This document shows positions 26,287 to 34,880 of a DNA stretch of 54,788 nt, in pieces. The notes under the pieces are model-generated. The model was not told where the DNA came from and searched no databases. It worked only from the letters and a program-made list of their open reading frames with translations. Positions within the stretch are counted from its first letter, which is position 1; each line of letters begins with the position of its first letter. The position numbers were made by a program, and so were the translations under genes. Origin of the DNA: Verrucomicrobiia bacterium (lineage in GTDB: Bacteria; Verrucomicrobiota; Verrucomicrobiia; Limisphaerales; UBA11358); contig JANWKE010000172.1 in the NCBI GenBank assembly GCA_025451535.1, forward strand, positions 1 through 54,788, in the 5' to 3' direction.

Positions 26287-27767
26287 TGGCTCTGAACCAA
26301 AGCCGATGATTCAAACCTGATCGCCGCCAGAAAACCGGCGGCTTTCGCCAGTGTCTCTTCGTATTCCGCCTCCGGATTTGAATCTGCGACAATACCGGCG
26401 CCCACATTGAAATGCGCGAGACCGTCTTTGCAGACCGCCGTCCGGATGGTGATGCTCAACTGGCTCTCACGATTGAATCCAAGATAGCCGTGGCAACCGC
26501 AATAAGGCCCGCGCGAAATGGATTCCAGCTCGTCTATGATTTCCATCGCGCGGAATTTCGGCGCGCCCGTGATACTGCCGCCGGGAAAACTCGAAGCGAG
26601 CGCGGCAAAATGTGTCACATCATGACGCAACCGGCCTTCGACCGTCGAAACCAGGTGTTGGACCTGGGCGAATTTTTCGAGTTTGGCCAACTCCGGCACC
26701 TGAACTGAACCGAATTCGCAAACCTTGCCAAGATCGTTCCGCAGTAAATCGGTGATCATGATCAATTCGGCCAGTTCTTTGGCGCTGGTTTGGAGTTCAT
26801 AAGCAAGTTGCGCATCGCGGGTCGGATCGCTGTCGCGCGGACGTGTGCCCTTGATGGGTTTCGTCTGAATGTGCGAACCGCTCAGACGCAAAAACAATTC
26901 CGGCGAAGAGGAAGCCAACTGAAAATCACCGCAATCAAGATACGCCGAAAATGGCGCGGGGGAAACGGAACTCAGCCGGCCGAACAATTCCCAACCGGTA
27001 GGGACGGTGCGCTGCGCCGTCCGGTCATCGCAGCGCGATGACCCCACCCGAACCGTCAACCGTTGCGAGACGTTGACCTGATAAATATCGCCGGCACGGA
27101 TGTAACGCTGGGCGCGTTCGACGGCAGCGATGAACTCCGCGCGAGAAAAATTGGAAGTGACGAAACCCTCACCCCGGTCCTCTCCCATCGGATGGGAGAG
27201 GGTGGCCGAAGACCGGGTGAGGGCTTGTTTCCAAAATTCCGCCTGTTCCCGCGCCCGTTTTTCGCTGCGCGAACCGTCGGCGTTGAGGCCGGTGGAAACA
27301 ACGCAAACTTTGCCGAGTTGATGGTCGAAAGCCACCAGACTGTCGTAAAAGCCGACGTGTCCATCGGGCAACTCCAGGTCGTTGACGGCGCGGCGCGGCA
27401 GTTTCGGCTCGGTGAAATTTTTCAAATCGTAGCCCCAGTAACCGAAGCAGCCACCCAGCGGAAACGGCAGGTCAATCTCGTCCAGCAATTCAAACCGGGC
27501 CATGAGCGCGTCCAGAATTTGCCACGGATTGCCGAATTGGATTTGGGAGATGGCCGATGGGAGTCGGGAGTTGGGAAAGCTGATTTCACAGCGCGAGCCA
27601 AAGGAACGAAAAGTAAGAAACGGATTGACCGTGACAAACGAATAGCGCGCTGAGGGCGGGTCAAACGCCGAGGTCCGGAGCAAAATGACGCCGTGCTCGC
27701 TCCACAAATTTTCGACGAGCGATTCCGGCGTGTGCGCGGTGGCGATTTCCTGAATCAGCGGACGCAT
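26265..27767 (-). CDS. pabB: Aminodeoxychorismate synthase component I (with three in-frame repeat insertions)
   Basis: This 500-residue chorismate-binding enzyme is closer to PabB than to TrpE, because it has PIKGTRPR, whose Lys forms the covalent chorismate adduct in PabB, where TrpE has Ala. Other marks are [59 protein letters not shown] and the final [21 protein letters not shown]. The reaction turns chorismate plus ammonia into 4-amino-4-deoxychorismate for folate synthesis. Three in-frame repeats are present: heptamers (about residues 64-75), a palindromic element (about 182-201) and a double hairpin (about 242-256). Usual PabB is about 450 residues, and the excess matches these inserts. 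The LOG-family gene (27775-28455) lies upstream on the same strand. Confidence 0.92.
   Translation of the reverse strand: MRPLIQEIATAHTPESLVENLWSEHGVILLRTSAFDPPSARYSFVTVNPFLTFRSFGSRCEISFPNSRLPSAISQIQFGNPWQILDALMARFELLDEIDLPFPLGGCFGYWGYDLKNFTEPKLPRRAVNDLELPDGHVGFYDSLVAFDHQLGKVCVVSTGLNADGSRSEKRAREQAEFWKQALTRSSATLSHPMGEDRGEGFVTSNFSRAEFIAAVERAQRYIRAGDIYQVNVSQRLTVRVGSSRCDDRTAQRTVPTGWELFGRLSSVSPAPFSAYLDCGDFQLASSSPELFLRLSGSHIQTKPIKGTRPRDSDPTRDAQLAYELQTSAKELAELIMITDLLRNDLGKVCEFGSVQVPELAKLEKFAQVQHLVSTVEGRLRHDVTHFAALASSFPGGSITGAPKFRAMEIIDELESISRGPYCGCHGYLGFNRESQLSITIRTAVCKDGLAHFNVGAGIVADSNPEAEYEETLAKAAGFLAAIRFESSALVQSHQFPLHW
27002..27043. repeat. In-frame double-hairpin element in pabB
   Basis: Two adjoining palindromes lie here: GGACGG (27002-27007) with CCGTCC (27017-27022), and GGTCATCG (27023-27030) with CGATGACC (27036-27043). 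The protein reads [13 protein letters not shown] between LTVRV and WELFGRL, which are normally contiguous in the family. Confidence 0.75.
27166..27223. repeat. 58-base palindromic element in pabB
   Basis: The outer arms CCCTCACCCCGGTC (27166-27179) and GACCGGGTGAGGG (27211-27223) are complementary with one bulge. The inner arms TCTCCCATC and GATGGGAGA are perfectly complementary. The element is translated in frame as [11 protein letters not shown]. Its left arm matches the pheS element. Confidence 0.88.
27544..27578. repeat. Degenerate heptamer array in pabB
   Basis: Five seven-base units in perfect register (TGGGAGA, TGGCCGA, TGGGAGT, CGGGAGT, TGGGAAA) are read on the minus strand as [11 protein letters not shown] at PabB residues about 65-75. 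Confidence 0.7.
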
Positions 27768-27774
27768 TCTTCAA

Positions 27775-28455
27775 TCAGGCGAACGCCCTGGGGATGACAC
27801 TGGGATGGCCGACGCGGCGTTCGTAATCCAGAATGATTTCAACGGTCTCCCGCGGATTGTCAGTGACTTTGATTAGATCAAGGTCGCCGGGGCTGATGAA
27901 TTTGTGCTCCTCCTGCAGCTCGGTTTTGAGCCAGCGCAACAAGCCGCTCCAGTGTTCGCGTCCGAACAGGATGAGCGGGAACTGCGGGATGCGCTCCGTC
28001 TGCGCGAGCGTGATGATTTCGAAAAACTCGTCAAGGGTACCGAATCCGCCGGGCATGAAAACGAAACCAAGACTGTATTTCGCGAAGCAAACCTTGCGGG
28101 CGAAGAAATAGTGAAAATGTAATGGCAGGTTAACAAAACGGTTGCCGGCCTGTTCATGGGGCAGTTCGATATTGAGGCCGATGGATTTGCCGCCGCCCTG
28201 GGCCGCGCCCTTGTTCGCAGCCTCCATGATGCCCGGTCCGCCGCCGGTGATGACGGCCAGATTATGCTGCGCCAGGCCTTTGGCGATCGCCACGGCGGCA
28301 TGATAATACTTGTCGGTCGGGCGCATGCGCGCGGAGCCGAAAATGGTGACGGCGGGGCCGGCCTGGGACAGCGTCTGAAAGGAATCCACGAACTCGGCCA
28401 TGATGCGGAAGATGCGCCAGGGATCTTCGCGGATGAAGGAGGTTGAGTCGCTCAT
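27775..28455 (-). CDS. LOG family protein (Rossmann-fold nucleotide-binding, TIGR00730 type)
   Basis: This 226-residue protein has the two LOG motifs: GGGPGIMEAANKGA and PGGFGTLDEFFEIIT. The opening strand is AVTIFGSARM. LOG proteins release free cytokinin bases from ribotides in plants. Bacterial homologues act as nucleoside 5'-monophosphate phosphoribohydrolases, including PpnN-type nucleotide hydrolases, so a purine or pyrimidine nucleotide glycosidase activity is plausible. The start MSDSTSFIRED at 28455 gives the family length; an upstream extension to 28506 would run towards the nrdJ terminator hairpin. pabB follows eight bases downstream. Confidence 0.88.
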   Translation of the reverse strand: MSDSTSFIREDPWRIFRIMAEFVDSFQTLSQAGPAVTIFGSARMRPTDKYYHAAVAIAKGLAQHNLAVITGGGPGIMEAANKGAAQGGGKSIGLNIELPHEQAGNRFVNLPLHFHYFFARKVCFAKYSLGFVFMPGGFGTLDEFFEIITLAQTERIPQFPLILFGREHWSGLLRWLKTELQEEHKFISPGDLDLIKVTDNPRETVEIILDYERRVGHPSVIPRAFA

Positions 28456-28485
28456 GACGGCAGAATAATCGAGCCGTGGAAAATG

Positions 28486-28517
28486 AAAAGGCCGGAGACA
28501 AGGCAAAGTCTCCGGCC
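28486..28517 (-). terminator. Rho-independent terminator of nrdJ
   Basis: GGCCGGAGAC (28490-28499) and GTCTCCGGCC (28508-28517) form a perfect ten-base stem with an eight-base loop. On the minus strand the stem is followed by TTTTCATTTT. It lies 20 bases past the nrdJ stop and just upstream of the LOG gene start. Confidence 0.85.
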
Positions 28518-28536
28518 GGTACTACTACCCGGTTCC

Positions 28537-31500
28537 TCAAGAGCAGCCGAGACTCTCACCACAATTCAGACACTTGTAACACGCGCCATTGCGCACCGCC
28601 ACGTGCCCGCAACTCGGACACGTTGGTGCGTCCTCCTGAAAATGCGCCACGGAGTCGCTCAAACTTTTTACAACGCGCTCGGCGGGCGCGTGCTGCCCGT
28701 TGCCATTGCCGCTTTTCACCTCCAGCACATCATTTTCCTCGGCGATCGGCAGTTCCGGCACCGGGCGGTTCACCTTTTTTTTTAGCTCTTCCATCAAACC
28801 GGGCATGGCCAGCTCCGGTTGATTGCGCGCGGCGGCGACACCTTCGCGGTAACCGGGAACGAACTGCAGCGCGAGCCAGCGGAACACGTAGTCGGTAATG
28901 GAGGCGGCGTTGCGGATTTCCGGGTTTTTGGTAAATCCGCTCGGCTCGAATCGTTGGTGCGCGAATTTCTTCACGAGCGCTTCCAGCGGCACGCCGTATT
29001 GCAGGGCAATGCTGGTCAGCGTACCGATGCTGTCCATCAATCCGCCGATGGTCGAACCCTCTTTGGCCATCGTGATGAACAATTCGCCCGGCTGGCCATC
29101 CTCGAACAACCCCACCGTCATGTAACCTTCGTGGCCGGCGATGTCGAATTTGTGCGTGACCGCCGTGCGCGTGTCCGACAGGCGGCGGCGCAGCGGTTTG
29201 CCGGCCTCGGTGCGCAATCCAGCAACTTCGGTTTCGAGTTCCTTAATGCGGGCTTCGAGCGCCGAAGCCTCCGTCGTGGCCGCGCCACTGGAACCATCGC
29301 TGCTTTTCCGGGTGCTTAATGGTTGCGACCGTTTCGAGCCGTCGCGGTAGATGGCGACGCATTTGAGCCCCATCTTCCACGCCTGCACATAGGTGTCGCG
29401 AATCTCCTCCACCGTGCTTTCCTTCGGCATGTTGACCGTTTTGGAAATGGCGCCGCTGATGAACGGCTGCGCGGCAGCCATCATCTTCAGATGCGCCAGA
29501 TAATGAATGCTCCGCTTGCCTTTGAAGGGTTTGAAAGCGCAATCAAAAACCGGCAGATGCTCCGGCTTCAAGCCGCTGTGAATGATTCCGCCTTTTTCCT
29601 CAACATCTTCAATCGTGTCGAATTTTTCAACGTGGGCGATGATATTTTTGACTTCCGCCTCGCCGTAACCGAGACGGCGCAGCGCATCCGGCACGCCGCG
29701 ATTGACGATTTTCAACATGCCGCCGCCCGCCAGGAGCTTGTATTTGACGAGCGCGATGTCGGGTTCCACGCCGGTTGTGTCGCAATCCATCAGAAACGCG
29801 ATGGTACCCGTCGGGGCGAGCACGGTGACCTGCGCGTTGCGATAACCGTGCCGCCGGCCCTTGGTGAGCGCACCGTCCCAGGTCTTGCGCGCCTCGTCTT
29901 TGAGATAGCCAAATTCCTCGCTGGGATGAATGTTTTCCACGGCATCGCGATGCAGCTGGATGACGCCCAGCGTGGATTCGATATTATCCGGCCGGCGCGG
30001 CCTGGAAACATGCGCGCAACGGGCGTCGCGGTAACCCGGAAACGGGCCGATGCCGGCGGAAATCTCCGCACTCTGCTCGTAGGCGTGGCCGGTCATGATG
30101 GCCGTGATGGCGCCGGCGAGGGCGCGGCCCTCGTCGCTGTTGTAAGGCAAACCGTAGCTCATGCAGAGCGAACCGAGGTTCGCGTAGCCGAGGCCGAGCG
30201 TGCGGAAAATGTGCGAGTTCTCGGCAATTTCCTTCGTCGGATAACTGGCGTTGTCCACAATGATTTCCTGCGCGGTGATGTAAATGCGTACGGCCGCTTT
30301 GAACCGCCCGACATCGAACGTGCCGTCTTCGCGTTTGAACTTCATCAAGTTGAGCGACGCCAGGTTGCAGGCGGTGTTGTTGATGAACACGTATTCGCTG
30401 CACGGATTGGTGGAATGGATCGGTTCGGTTCCCTTGCACGTATGCCATTTCTGGATGGCGCCATCATATTGCATTCCCGGATCACCGCAAATGTGCGTGC
30501 CCTCGGCGATTTTGTAGAGTAATTTGGCGGCGTCTTTCTTTTCCAGCGGCTTGCCGGTAGTGACGGCGCGCGTCTGCCATTCCTTGCCCGCGAGCGCCGC
30601 CTGCATGAATTCGTCGCTGGCGCGCACCGACAGGTTTTCGTTTTGATACATCACGCTGCCGTAGGCATCGCCGTTGTAGGAACCGTCATAGCCCTGTTCG
30701 ATGAGCGCCCAGGCCTTCTTTTCCTCTTTCTGTTTGGCGTCAATGAATTCCTCGATGTCACCGTGCCAGTCGCGCAGGGTGTTCATCTTGGCCGCGCGCC
30801 GGGTCTTGCCGCCGGACTTCACGACATTGGCCACCTGGTCGTAAACCTTCAGAAAGCTCATCGGGCCGCTGGGCCGGCCGCCACCGCTGAGCTTTTCGCG
30901 GGCGGAACGAAGCGGCGAAAGGTCCGTGCCGGTGCCGGAGCCGTACTTGAAGAGCATGGCTTCGCTGTGGGCAAGGCGCATGATGTCCTCCATGTTGTCC
31001 TCGACCGACTGGATGAAGCAGGCGCTGCCTTGCGGATATTCGTATTGCGTCGCCGCGCGTTCGGCCTGCTGTGCCTTGCGGCTGTAAAACCAATTGCCCT
31101 TGCCGGAGTTCTTGCCGATGCCGTATTGATGGTACAACCCGACGTTGAACCACACCGGCGAATTGAACGCACCGTACTGGTTCAGACAGAGCCAGGTCAG
31201 TTCGTCATAGAAAATCTCGCCGTCGGCTTTGCTGAAATAACCGTCCTTTACGCCCCAGTCCGCAATCGTCCGGGAGATGCGGTGGATGAGCTGGCGCACG
31301 GAGGTTTCGCGCTCGGAGGTGTGTTGTTCGCCGTAAAAGTACTTCGAGACGACGACCTTCGTGGCCAGCAATGACCACGACTTCGGCACCTCGACGTTTT
31401 CCTGTTTGAAAATCACCTTCCCGGCATCATCGGTGATTTCGGCAGTGCGGCGGTCCCATTCGACCTGGTCGAACGGCTGGACCTTCGCGTCGCTGAAAAT

Positions 31501-31635
31501 GCGTTCGACGCGCAATGTTTTCTTCGCCGTGCTCATGTCCTTATTTTTGATATTGCGCCCTGCGGCCTCCGGCGCATTGCGGCGGCGGCTTTTTTGCGGT
31601 GCTGGCGCCGTAACTTCTTCCCGTGCGTCAATCAT
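28537..31635 (-). CDS. nrdJ: Adenosylcobalamin-dependent (class II) ribonucleotide reductase
   Basis: This 1032-residue enzyme makes deoxyribonucleotides from ribonucleotides with coenzyme B12 as radical generator. Landmarks are SACFIQSVEDNMEDIM with an active-site Cys, KYGSGTGTDLSPLR, the NPCSEYVFINNTACNLASLNL active-site stretch, and the class II motif PTGTIAFLMDCDTTGVEPD. A C-terminal zinc-ribbon-like tail (CPSC...CYKCLNCGESLGCS) probably shuttles electrons. No ATP-cone is evident at the N-terminus. A helical insert near residues 795-825 (ALEARIKELETEVAGLRTEAG) looks coiled-coil. The start at 31635 is supported by AAAGGAA six to seven bases upstream, though MSTAKK at 31536 is where homology resumes. 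Upstream lie putative NrdR boxes; no cobalamin riboswitch was seen. Confidence 0.95.
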   Translation of the reverse strand: MIDAREEVTAPAPQKSRRRNAPEAAGRNIKNKDMSTAKKTLRVERIFSDAKVQPFDQVEWDRRTAEITDDAGKVIFKQENVEVPKSWSLLATKVVVSKYFYGEQHTSERETSVRQLIHRISRTIADWGVKDGYFSKADGEIFYDELTWLCLNQYGAFNSPVWFNVGLYHQYGIGKNSGKGNWFYSRKAQQAERAATQYEYPQGSACFIQSVEDNMEDIMRLAHSEAMLFKYGSGTGTDLSPLRSAREKLSGGGRPSGPMSFLKVYDQVANVVKSGGKTRRAAKMNTLRDWHGDIEEFIDAKQKEEKKAWALIEQGYDGSYNGDAYGSVMYQNENLSVRASDEFMQAALAGKEWQTRAVTTGKPLEKKDAAKLLYKIAEGTHICGDPGMQYDGAIQKWHTCKGTEPIHSTNPCSEYVFINNTACNLASLNLMKFKREDGTFDVGRFKAAVRIYITAQEIIVDNASYPTKEIAENSHIFRTLGLGYANLGSLCMSYGLPYNSDEGRALAGAITAIMTGHAYEQSAEISAGIGPFPGYRDARCAHVSRPRRPDNIESTLGVIQLHRDAVENIHPSEEFGYLKDEARKTWDGALTKGRRHGYRNAQVTVLAPTGTIAFLMDCDTTGVEPDIALVKYKLLAGGGMLKIVNRGVPDALRRLGYGEAEVKNIIAHVEKFDTIEDVEEKGGIIHSGLKPEHLPVFDCAFKPFKGKRSIHYLAHLKMMAAAQPFISGAISKTVNMPKESTVEEIRDTYVQAWKMGLKCVAIYRDGSKRSQPLSTRKSSDGSSGAATTEASALEARIKELETEVAGLRTEAGKPLRRRLSDTRTAVTHKFDIAGHEGYMTVGLFEDGQPGELFITMAKEGSTIGGLMDSIGTLTSIALQYGVPLEALVKKFAHQRFEPSGFTKNPEIRNAASITDYVFRWLALQFVPGYREGVAAARNQPELAMPGLMEELKKKVNRPVPELPIAEENDVLEVKSGNGNGQHAPAERVVKSLSDSVAHFQEDAPTCPSCGHVAVRNGACYKCLNCGESLGCS

Positions 31636-31935
31636 GATGTTCCTTTTTCAAAATGGTTGAAATTTCGTTTTCAGACAAATCACCCGACCGCCTCAGAACA
31701 GAAGAACGGTCGGGAAAATCAACTTTTCAGCCCCCTTCCTGGGATTCTGTCATCCTACCGATTTCCAACAAAACCCCATTTAGTGGGCAACGGAACGACC
31801 TTATACCCTACATATTGTGGTGACAAGAAAAATTTTCAAAAAAGTTACAAGAACGATATTCCCCAGGTAAAAACCGGGAAAACCCGCGTCTGTGCTGCAA
31901 AAACCGCAACTTATTCGCCTCTGTGAACAACAAAA
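31636..31935. other. Intergenic region between der and nrdJ (about 300 bases)
   Basis: No gene is seen here. The AT-rich part at 31765-31870 carries the putative NrdR boxes and a possible nrdJ promoter (minus strand: TTGTCA, 15 bases, TATAAG). The rest holds nothing recognisable. Confidence 0.6.
31771..31820 (-). promoter_or_regulatory. Putative tandem NrdR boxes upstream of nrdJ
   Basis: On the minus strand 31820-31805 reads CCACAATATGTAGGGT, which matches 13 of 16 positions of the NrdR box consensus ACACWATATMTWGTGT. A weaker second box (CCACTAAATGGGGTTT, about 10 of 16) lies at 31786-31771, 34 bases away, close to three helical turns as in known NrdR pairs. The stronger box sits between a possible -35 (TTGTCA) and -10 (TATAAG). 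Repression of nrdJ by NrdR is inferred. Confidence 0.55.
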
Positions 31936-33537
31936 TCAGCGCCGTTTTTGAGCGCGTGACGGGGCAAATGCTCCGGGCCGTTTTTGGAAAGAAGGTTTGG
32001 ACTTGCGAATCGGCTCAATCGTTTGGGGACGCGGTTTGGGCACCAGCACGACGGGACAACCCTCGTAGCCGAAGGCGCGGCGCATCTGGTCGGCCAGGTA
32101 TTTTTTGTATTGGTCGGAAAACAGTTCATCCCGATTCACGAACAGCAGAAAGGTCGGCGGCGCCTGCTTGACCTGGGTCGCATAGAAAAATTTCAAGCGA
32201 TGTCCCAGGTTGCTGACGGGTTGGCGGCGCTCGACGGCATCGCGCAACGTGCGGTTCAGGATGGCGGTCGGGATTTTTTGCTGCAACTGCGCGGTGACGT
32301 AACGAATGGCTTCCAGCAGGCGATCGAGGTGAAAACCGGATTTGGCCGAGGTGAAAATCACCGGGGCGTAATCGAGAAAGAACAATTTTTTCTGCACCCA
32401 GGCGCCGAACTCGGCGAGCGTCGACATTTCTTTTTCCTGCCCTTCGCGCCGTTCCTTTCTATTGCGCCGGACAATTTCTTCCGCGCGCGCCTGGCGGGCA
32501 CTTTGCTCGAACAAATCCCATTTGTTGATGGCGATGATACAGGCCTTGCGGTTTTCGACGATGACATCGGCAATTTTTTTGTCCTGTTCGGTGATGTCCA
32601 TCTCCGCGTCGAGGACCAGAACGGCGATGTCGCAGCGGGCGATGGAGTCCTCCGCGCGCTGGACGCTGAAAAATTCAATCGAATCGCCCACGCGCCGCGC
32701 CTTGCGCATGCCCGCCGTATCAATCAGGACGTATTTTTGCCGCACACCGTCCGTTTCAACCTCAAAGGGCACGTCAATCGCATCGCGCGTTGTGCCAGGG
32801 ATCGGTGAGACAATCACGCGCTCGGATTGAGTCAATGCGTTGATAATAGATGACTTACCAACGTTGGGACGACCGATGATGGCCAGTTTCAATGGGGGAG
32901 AGTCAGTAGTCAGCGGTTGGTAGTCAGTAGCGGAAGCAACCGCTCCGCCTGCGTCGCTGCTGACTACTGACGGCTGACCGCTGACTTCGGGCAAAAGGGC
33001 AATCGCGGCTTGCATCAGTTCTTCAATGCCTCCGCCGTGAATGGCGCTGACGGGAAAGACTTTCTCGAAGCCGAGTTCGGCAAATTCATCGGCATCCTTT
33101 TCCGTGCGGCTCGTATCCGCTTTGTTGGCGGCGACCAAAATGGGTTTTCCGCTGCGGCGCAAACGTCCGGCTACTTCGCGATCGAGCGGCACGACGCCTT
33201 CCCGGGCGTTGACGACCAGCAGGATGACATTCGCCGATTCAACCGCCAGTTCCACCTGTTCCAGCGCGGCCCGGGCAATGACATCGCCGGCTTTTTCCCC
33301 ACGCAACAAGCCGATGCCGCCGGTATCCACGAGCGTAAAGGCGTGCCCAAGCCATTCCGCCTCGGCAGTGATGCGGTCGCGCGTGACGCCGGGCTGGTCG
33401 TGCACGATGGCGATACGCCGTCCCACGATGCGGTTAAACAACGCCGACTTACCGACGTTCGGCCGGCCAACGATGGCAATCAAGCATGACACGCGCACAG
33501 GATGAGGCAGTTCGCGGTGAAGCGGAAGTTTTTCCAT
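31936..33537 (-). CDS. der: Ribosome biogenesis GTPase Der (EngA)
   Basis: This 533-residue protein has two tandem GTPase domains, the mark of Der. Domain 1 has IVGRPNVGKSALFN (about residues 22-35), the switch DQPGVTRDR, DTGG and NKAD. Domain 2 has IIGRPNVGKSSIINAL (from about 217), GTTRDAID, DTAGMRKARR and NKWD. A KH-like C-terminal domain is at about 430-510 (VKQAPPTFLLFVNRDELFSDQYKKYLADQMR). It binds the 50S subunit during assembly. The linker between the G domains (about 185-213) is encoded by an inverted pair of heptamer arrays. The ATG at 33537 is preferred over TTG at 33540. The C-terminus is basic (KPSFQKRPGAF). Confidence 0.95.
   Translation of the reverse strand: MEKLPLHRELPHPVRVSCLIAIVGRPNVGKSALFNRIVGRRIAIVHDQPGVTRDRITAEAEWLGHAFTLVDTGGIGLLRGEKAGDVIARAALEQVELAVESANVILLVVNAREGVVPLDREVAGRLRRSGKPILVAANKADTSRTEKDADEFAELGFEKVFPVSAIHGGGIEELMQAAIALLPEVSGQPSVVSSDAGGAVASATDYQPLTTDSPPLKLAIIGRPNVGKSSIINALTQSERVIVSPIPGTTRDAIDVPFEVETDGVRQKYVLIDTAGMRKARRVGDSIEFFSVQRAEDSIARCDIAVLVLDAEMDITEQDKKIADVIVENRKACIIAINKWDLFEQSARQARAEEIVRRNRKERREGQEKEMSTLAEFGAWVQKKLFFLDYAPVIFTSAKSGFHLDRLLEAIRYVTAQLQQKIPTAILNRTLRDAVERRQPVSNLGHRLKFFYATQVKQAPPTFLLFVNRDELFSDQYKKYLADQMRRAFGYEGCPVVLVPKPRPQTIEPIRKSKPSFQKRPGAFAPSRAQKRR
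32901..32986. repeat. Inverted pair of heptamer arrays encoding the Der inter-domain linker
   Basis: The left array has AGTCAGT, AGTCAGC, GGTTGGT and AGTCAGT in seven-base register (32901-32928). The right array has GCTGACT, ACTGACG, GCTGACC and GCTGACT (32959-32986), roughly complementary to the left. The whole is open in the der frame (minus strand) and gives a Ser/Thr/Val/Ala-rich linker. Confidence 0.85.
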
Positions 33538-33650
33538 CAATTGAATTGTCTTGCTTTCAAGAACGATTGTGTCAGAACAGCCGCGGTGAACTGTGGAAGG
33601 TTCACTGCCTCACCAAAACCAACGAGAACCCTTAAAGAAAGTCATTACCT

Positions 33651-34022
33651 ATGAATGATACTGGAAATACGGCAGCCGCCACCGCGATGGGTTTGGGCAT
33701 GATCCTGTTTGCCCTGTTGATCGGTCTGGCCATCTATGTGTTCTTCTGTTTCTGCTACAAACGCATCTGCGAAAAATGCGGTGTCACTCCCGGCGTGCTC
33801 ATCTGGATTCCCATTGTCCAATTGGTTCCCCTGTTACAAGCGGCCAAAATGCCGGTCTGGCTGATTATTCTTCTCCTGATTCCCCTGGTGAATATCGTCG
33901 TGTTCCTGGTAATGTGGGTGAAAATCTGCCAGGCGCGCGGCAAAAGCGGATGGCTGGTAATTTTATTGTTCATCCCGATTGTTAATTTGATCTTTATTCC
34001 TTATCTGGCGTTTTCGGAATAA
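33651..34022 (+). CDS. DUF5684-like small membrane protein
   Basis: This 123-residue protein has four hydrophobic segments: MGLGMILFALLIGLAIYVFF, PGVLIWIPIVQLVPLL, WLIILLLIPLVNIVVFLVMW and GWLVILLFIPIVNLIFIPYL. The repeated P-I/L-V-N pattern and KICQARGKSGW are typical of the DUF5684 family, often called signal-peptidase-like in error. The function is unknown. It ends three bases before the convergent TPR gene. Confidence 0.8.
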   Translation: MNDTGNTAAATAMGLGMILFALLIGLAIYVFFCFCYKRICEKCGVTPGVLIWIPIVQLVPLLQAAKMPVWLIILLLIPLVNIVVFLVMWVKICQARGKSGWLVILLFIPIVNLIFIPYLAFSE

Positions 34023-34025
34023 AAA

Positions 34026-34799
34026 TTACTTCAACTTCCCCAGCAAATTTCTTGCCCGGCGGACCCAGACGCGGTCGCGCTTGCGCTGGAACGTCGGCGC
34101 GTGGATGTCGTCACTCAAAACGTCCTTGAGTTCGGCGTGGGCGAGATCGGGCTGGTTTTTAGCGAGGTAAAGTTCGGCAAGTTGCACTTTGGCGCGCGGG
34201 TAGGAATGGTTCTGCGTGATGTGCTGCCAGTAAAGCAGCGCATTGTCGGTTTCGCCCAGGGCGGTAAGCGTTTCCGCCAGCGCCATCATGGTGTACCCGT
34301 AATCGTGTTCGGGTTTTTCCTTCATGACGCCTTCGAGCAGCGGGCGCGCTTCGGCCGGGCGCTTCAGCCGGAGCAGGCATTGGCCGAGATGGGCGCGCGC
34401 GTCAATGTCGTTGGGGTCGCGTTCCAGTGCGGCACGGTAGCATTTTTCCGCCTCGGCCAGCCTGCCACGCTGGAAATAAAGGTCGCCCAGCTGGAAATGG
34501 TGATAGGCGTTGTCCAAATGATGGATTTGCGCCTGAAGCTCCTTGATGCGTTTGCGGCTTTGCGCGCCGGGCAATTCGAAACCGCGTGTGCTGGACGTCG
34601 CCGCGGCGCGATAGACGAGGAAGAAATAGAGCACGGCGTTGAGCACCGGGAAAATAAAGATGAACACGGCCCACAACCATTCCTGCCGCCGGATGGCGTC
34701 GATAAACATCCAGATCTGAAAGGCCGCAAACGCCAGCCAAATCGGGCTGCTGATCAGATAATTCCACTGGGTAAAATCAGTCAGCAAGGAGGCGAACAT
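34026..34799 (-). CDS. Membrane-anchored TPR protein
   Basis: This 257-residue protein has two N-terminal hydrophobic helices (about 15-35, SSPIWLAFAAFQIWMFI, and 42-64, WAVFIFIFPVLNAVLYFFLV), like the phospholipase-D-nuclease N-terminal hairpin. TPR units follow from about residue 95 (HHFQLGDLYFQRGRLAEAEKCYRAALERDPNDIDARAHLGQCLLRL, landmarks L-G-x-x-Y and A-x-x-x-Y-x-x-A-L). TPRs mediate protein contacts. It is probably an inner-membrane scaffold; partner unknown. Confidence 0.8.
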   Translation of the reverse strand: MFASLLTDFTQWNYLISSPIWLAFAAFQIWMFIDAIRRQEWLWAVFIFIFPVLNAVLYFFLVYRAAATSSTRGFELPGAQSRKRIKELQAQIHHLDNAYHHFQLGDLYFQRGRLAEAEKCYRAALERDPNDIDARAHLGQCLLRLKRPAEARPLLEGVMKEKPEHDYGYTMMALAETLTALGETDNALLYWQHITQNHSYPRAKVQLAELYLAKNQPDLAHAELKDVLSDDIHAPTFQRKRDRVWVRRARNLLGKLK

Positions 34800-34880
34800 G
34801 GCGCAAAGTTAAATAAAAACTCAAAAATTATAAATTAAAAATCGCTGCGCTCTCTGCGGCCGTGCGTTTACTCTCATGAA

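Noticed and set aside
29323-30522. A 399-codon open frame on the plus strand opposite nrdJ
   Set aside because: nrdJ has its catalytic motifs on the minus strand; the opposite frame is low-information and family-free.
31636-31935. Cobalamin riboswitch in front of nrdJ
   Set aside because: No B12-box or long conserved leader was found; the region is short and AT-rich, and better explained by NrdR-type boxes.
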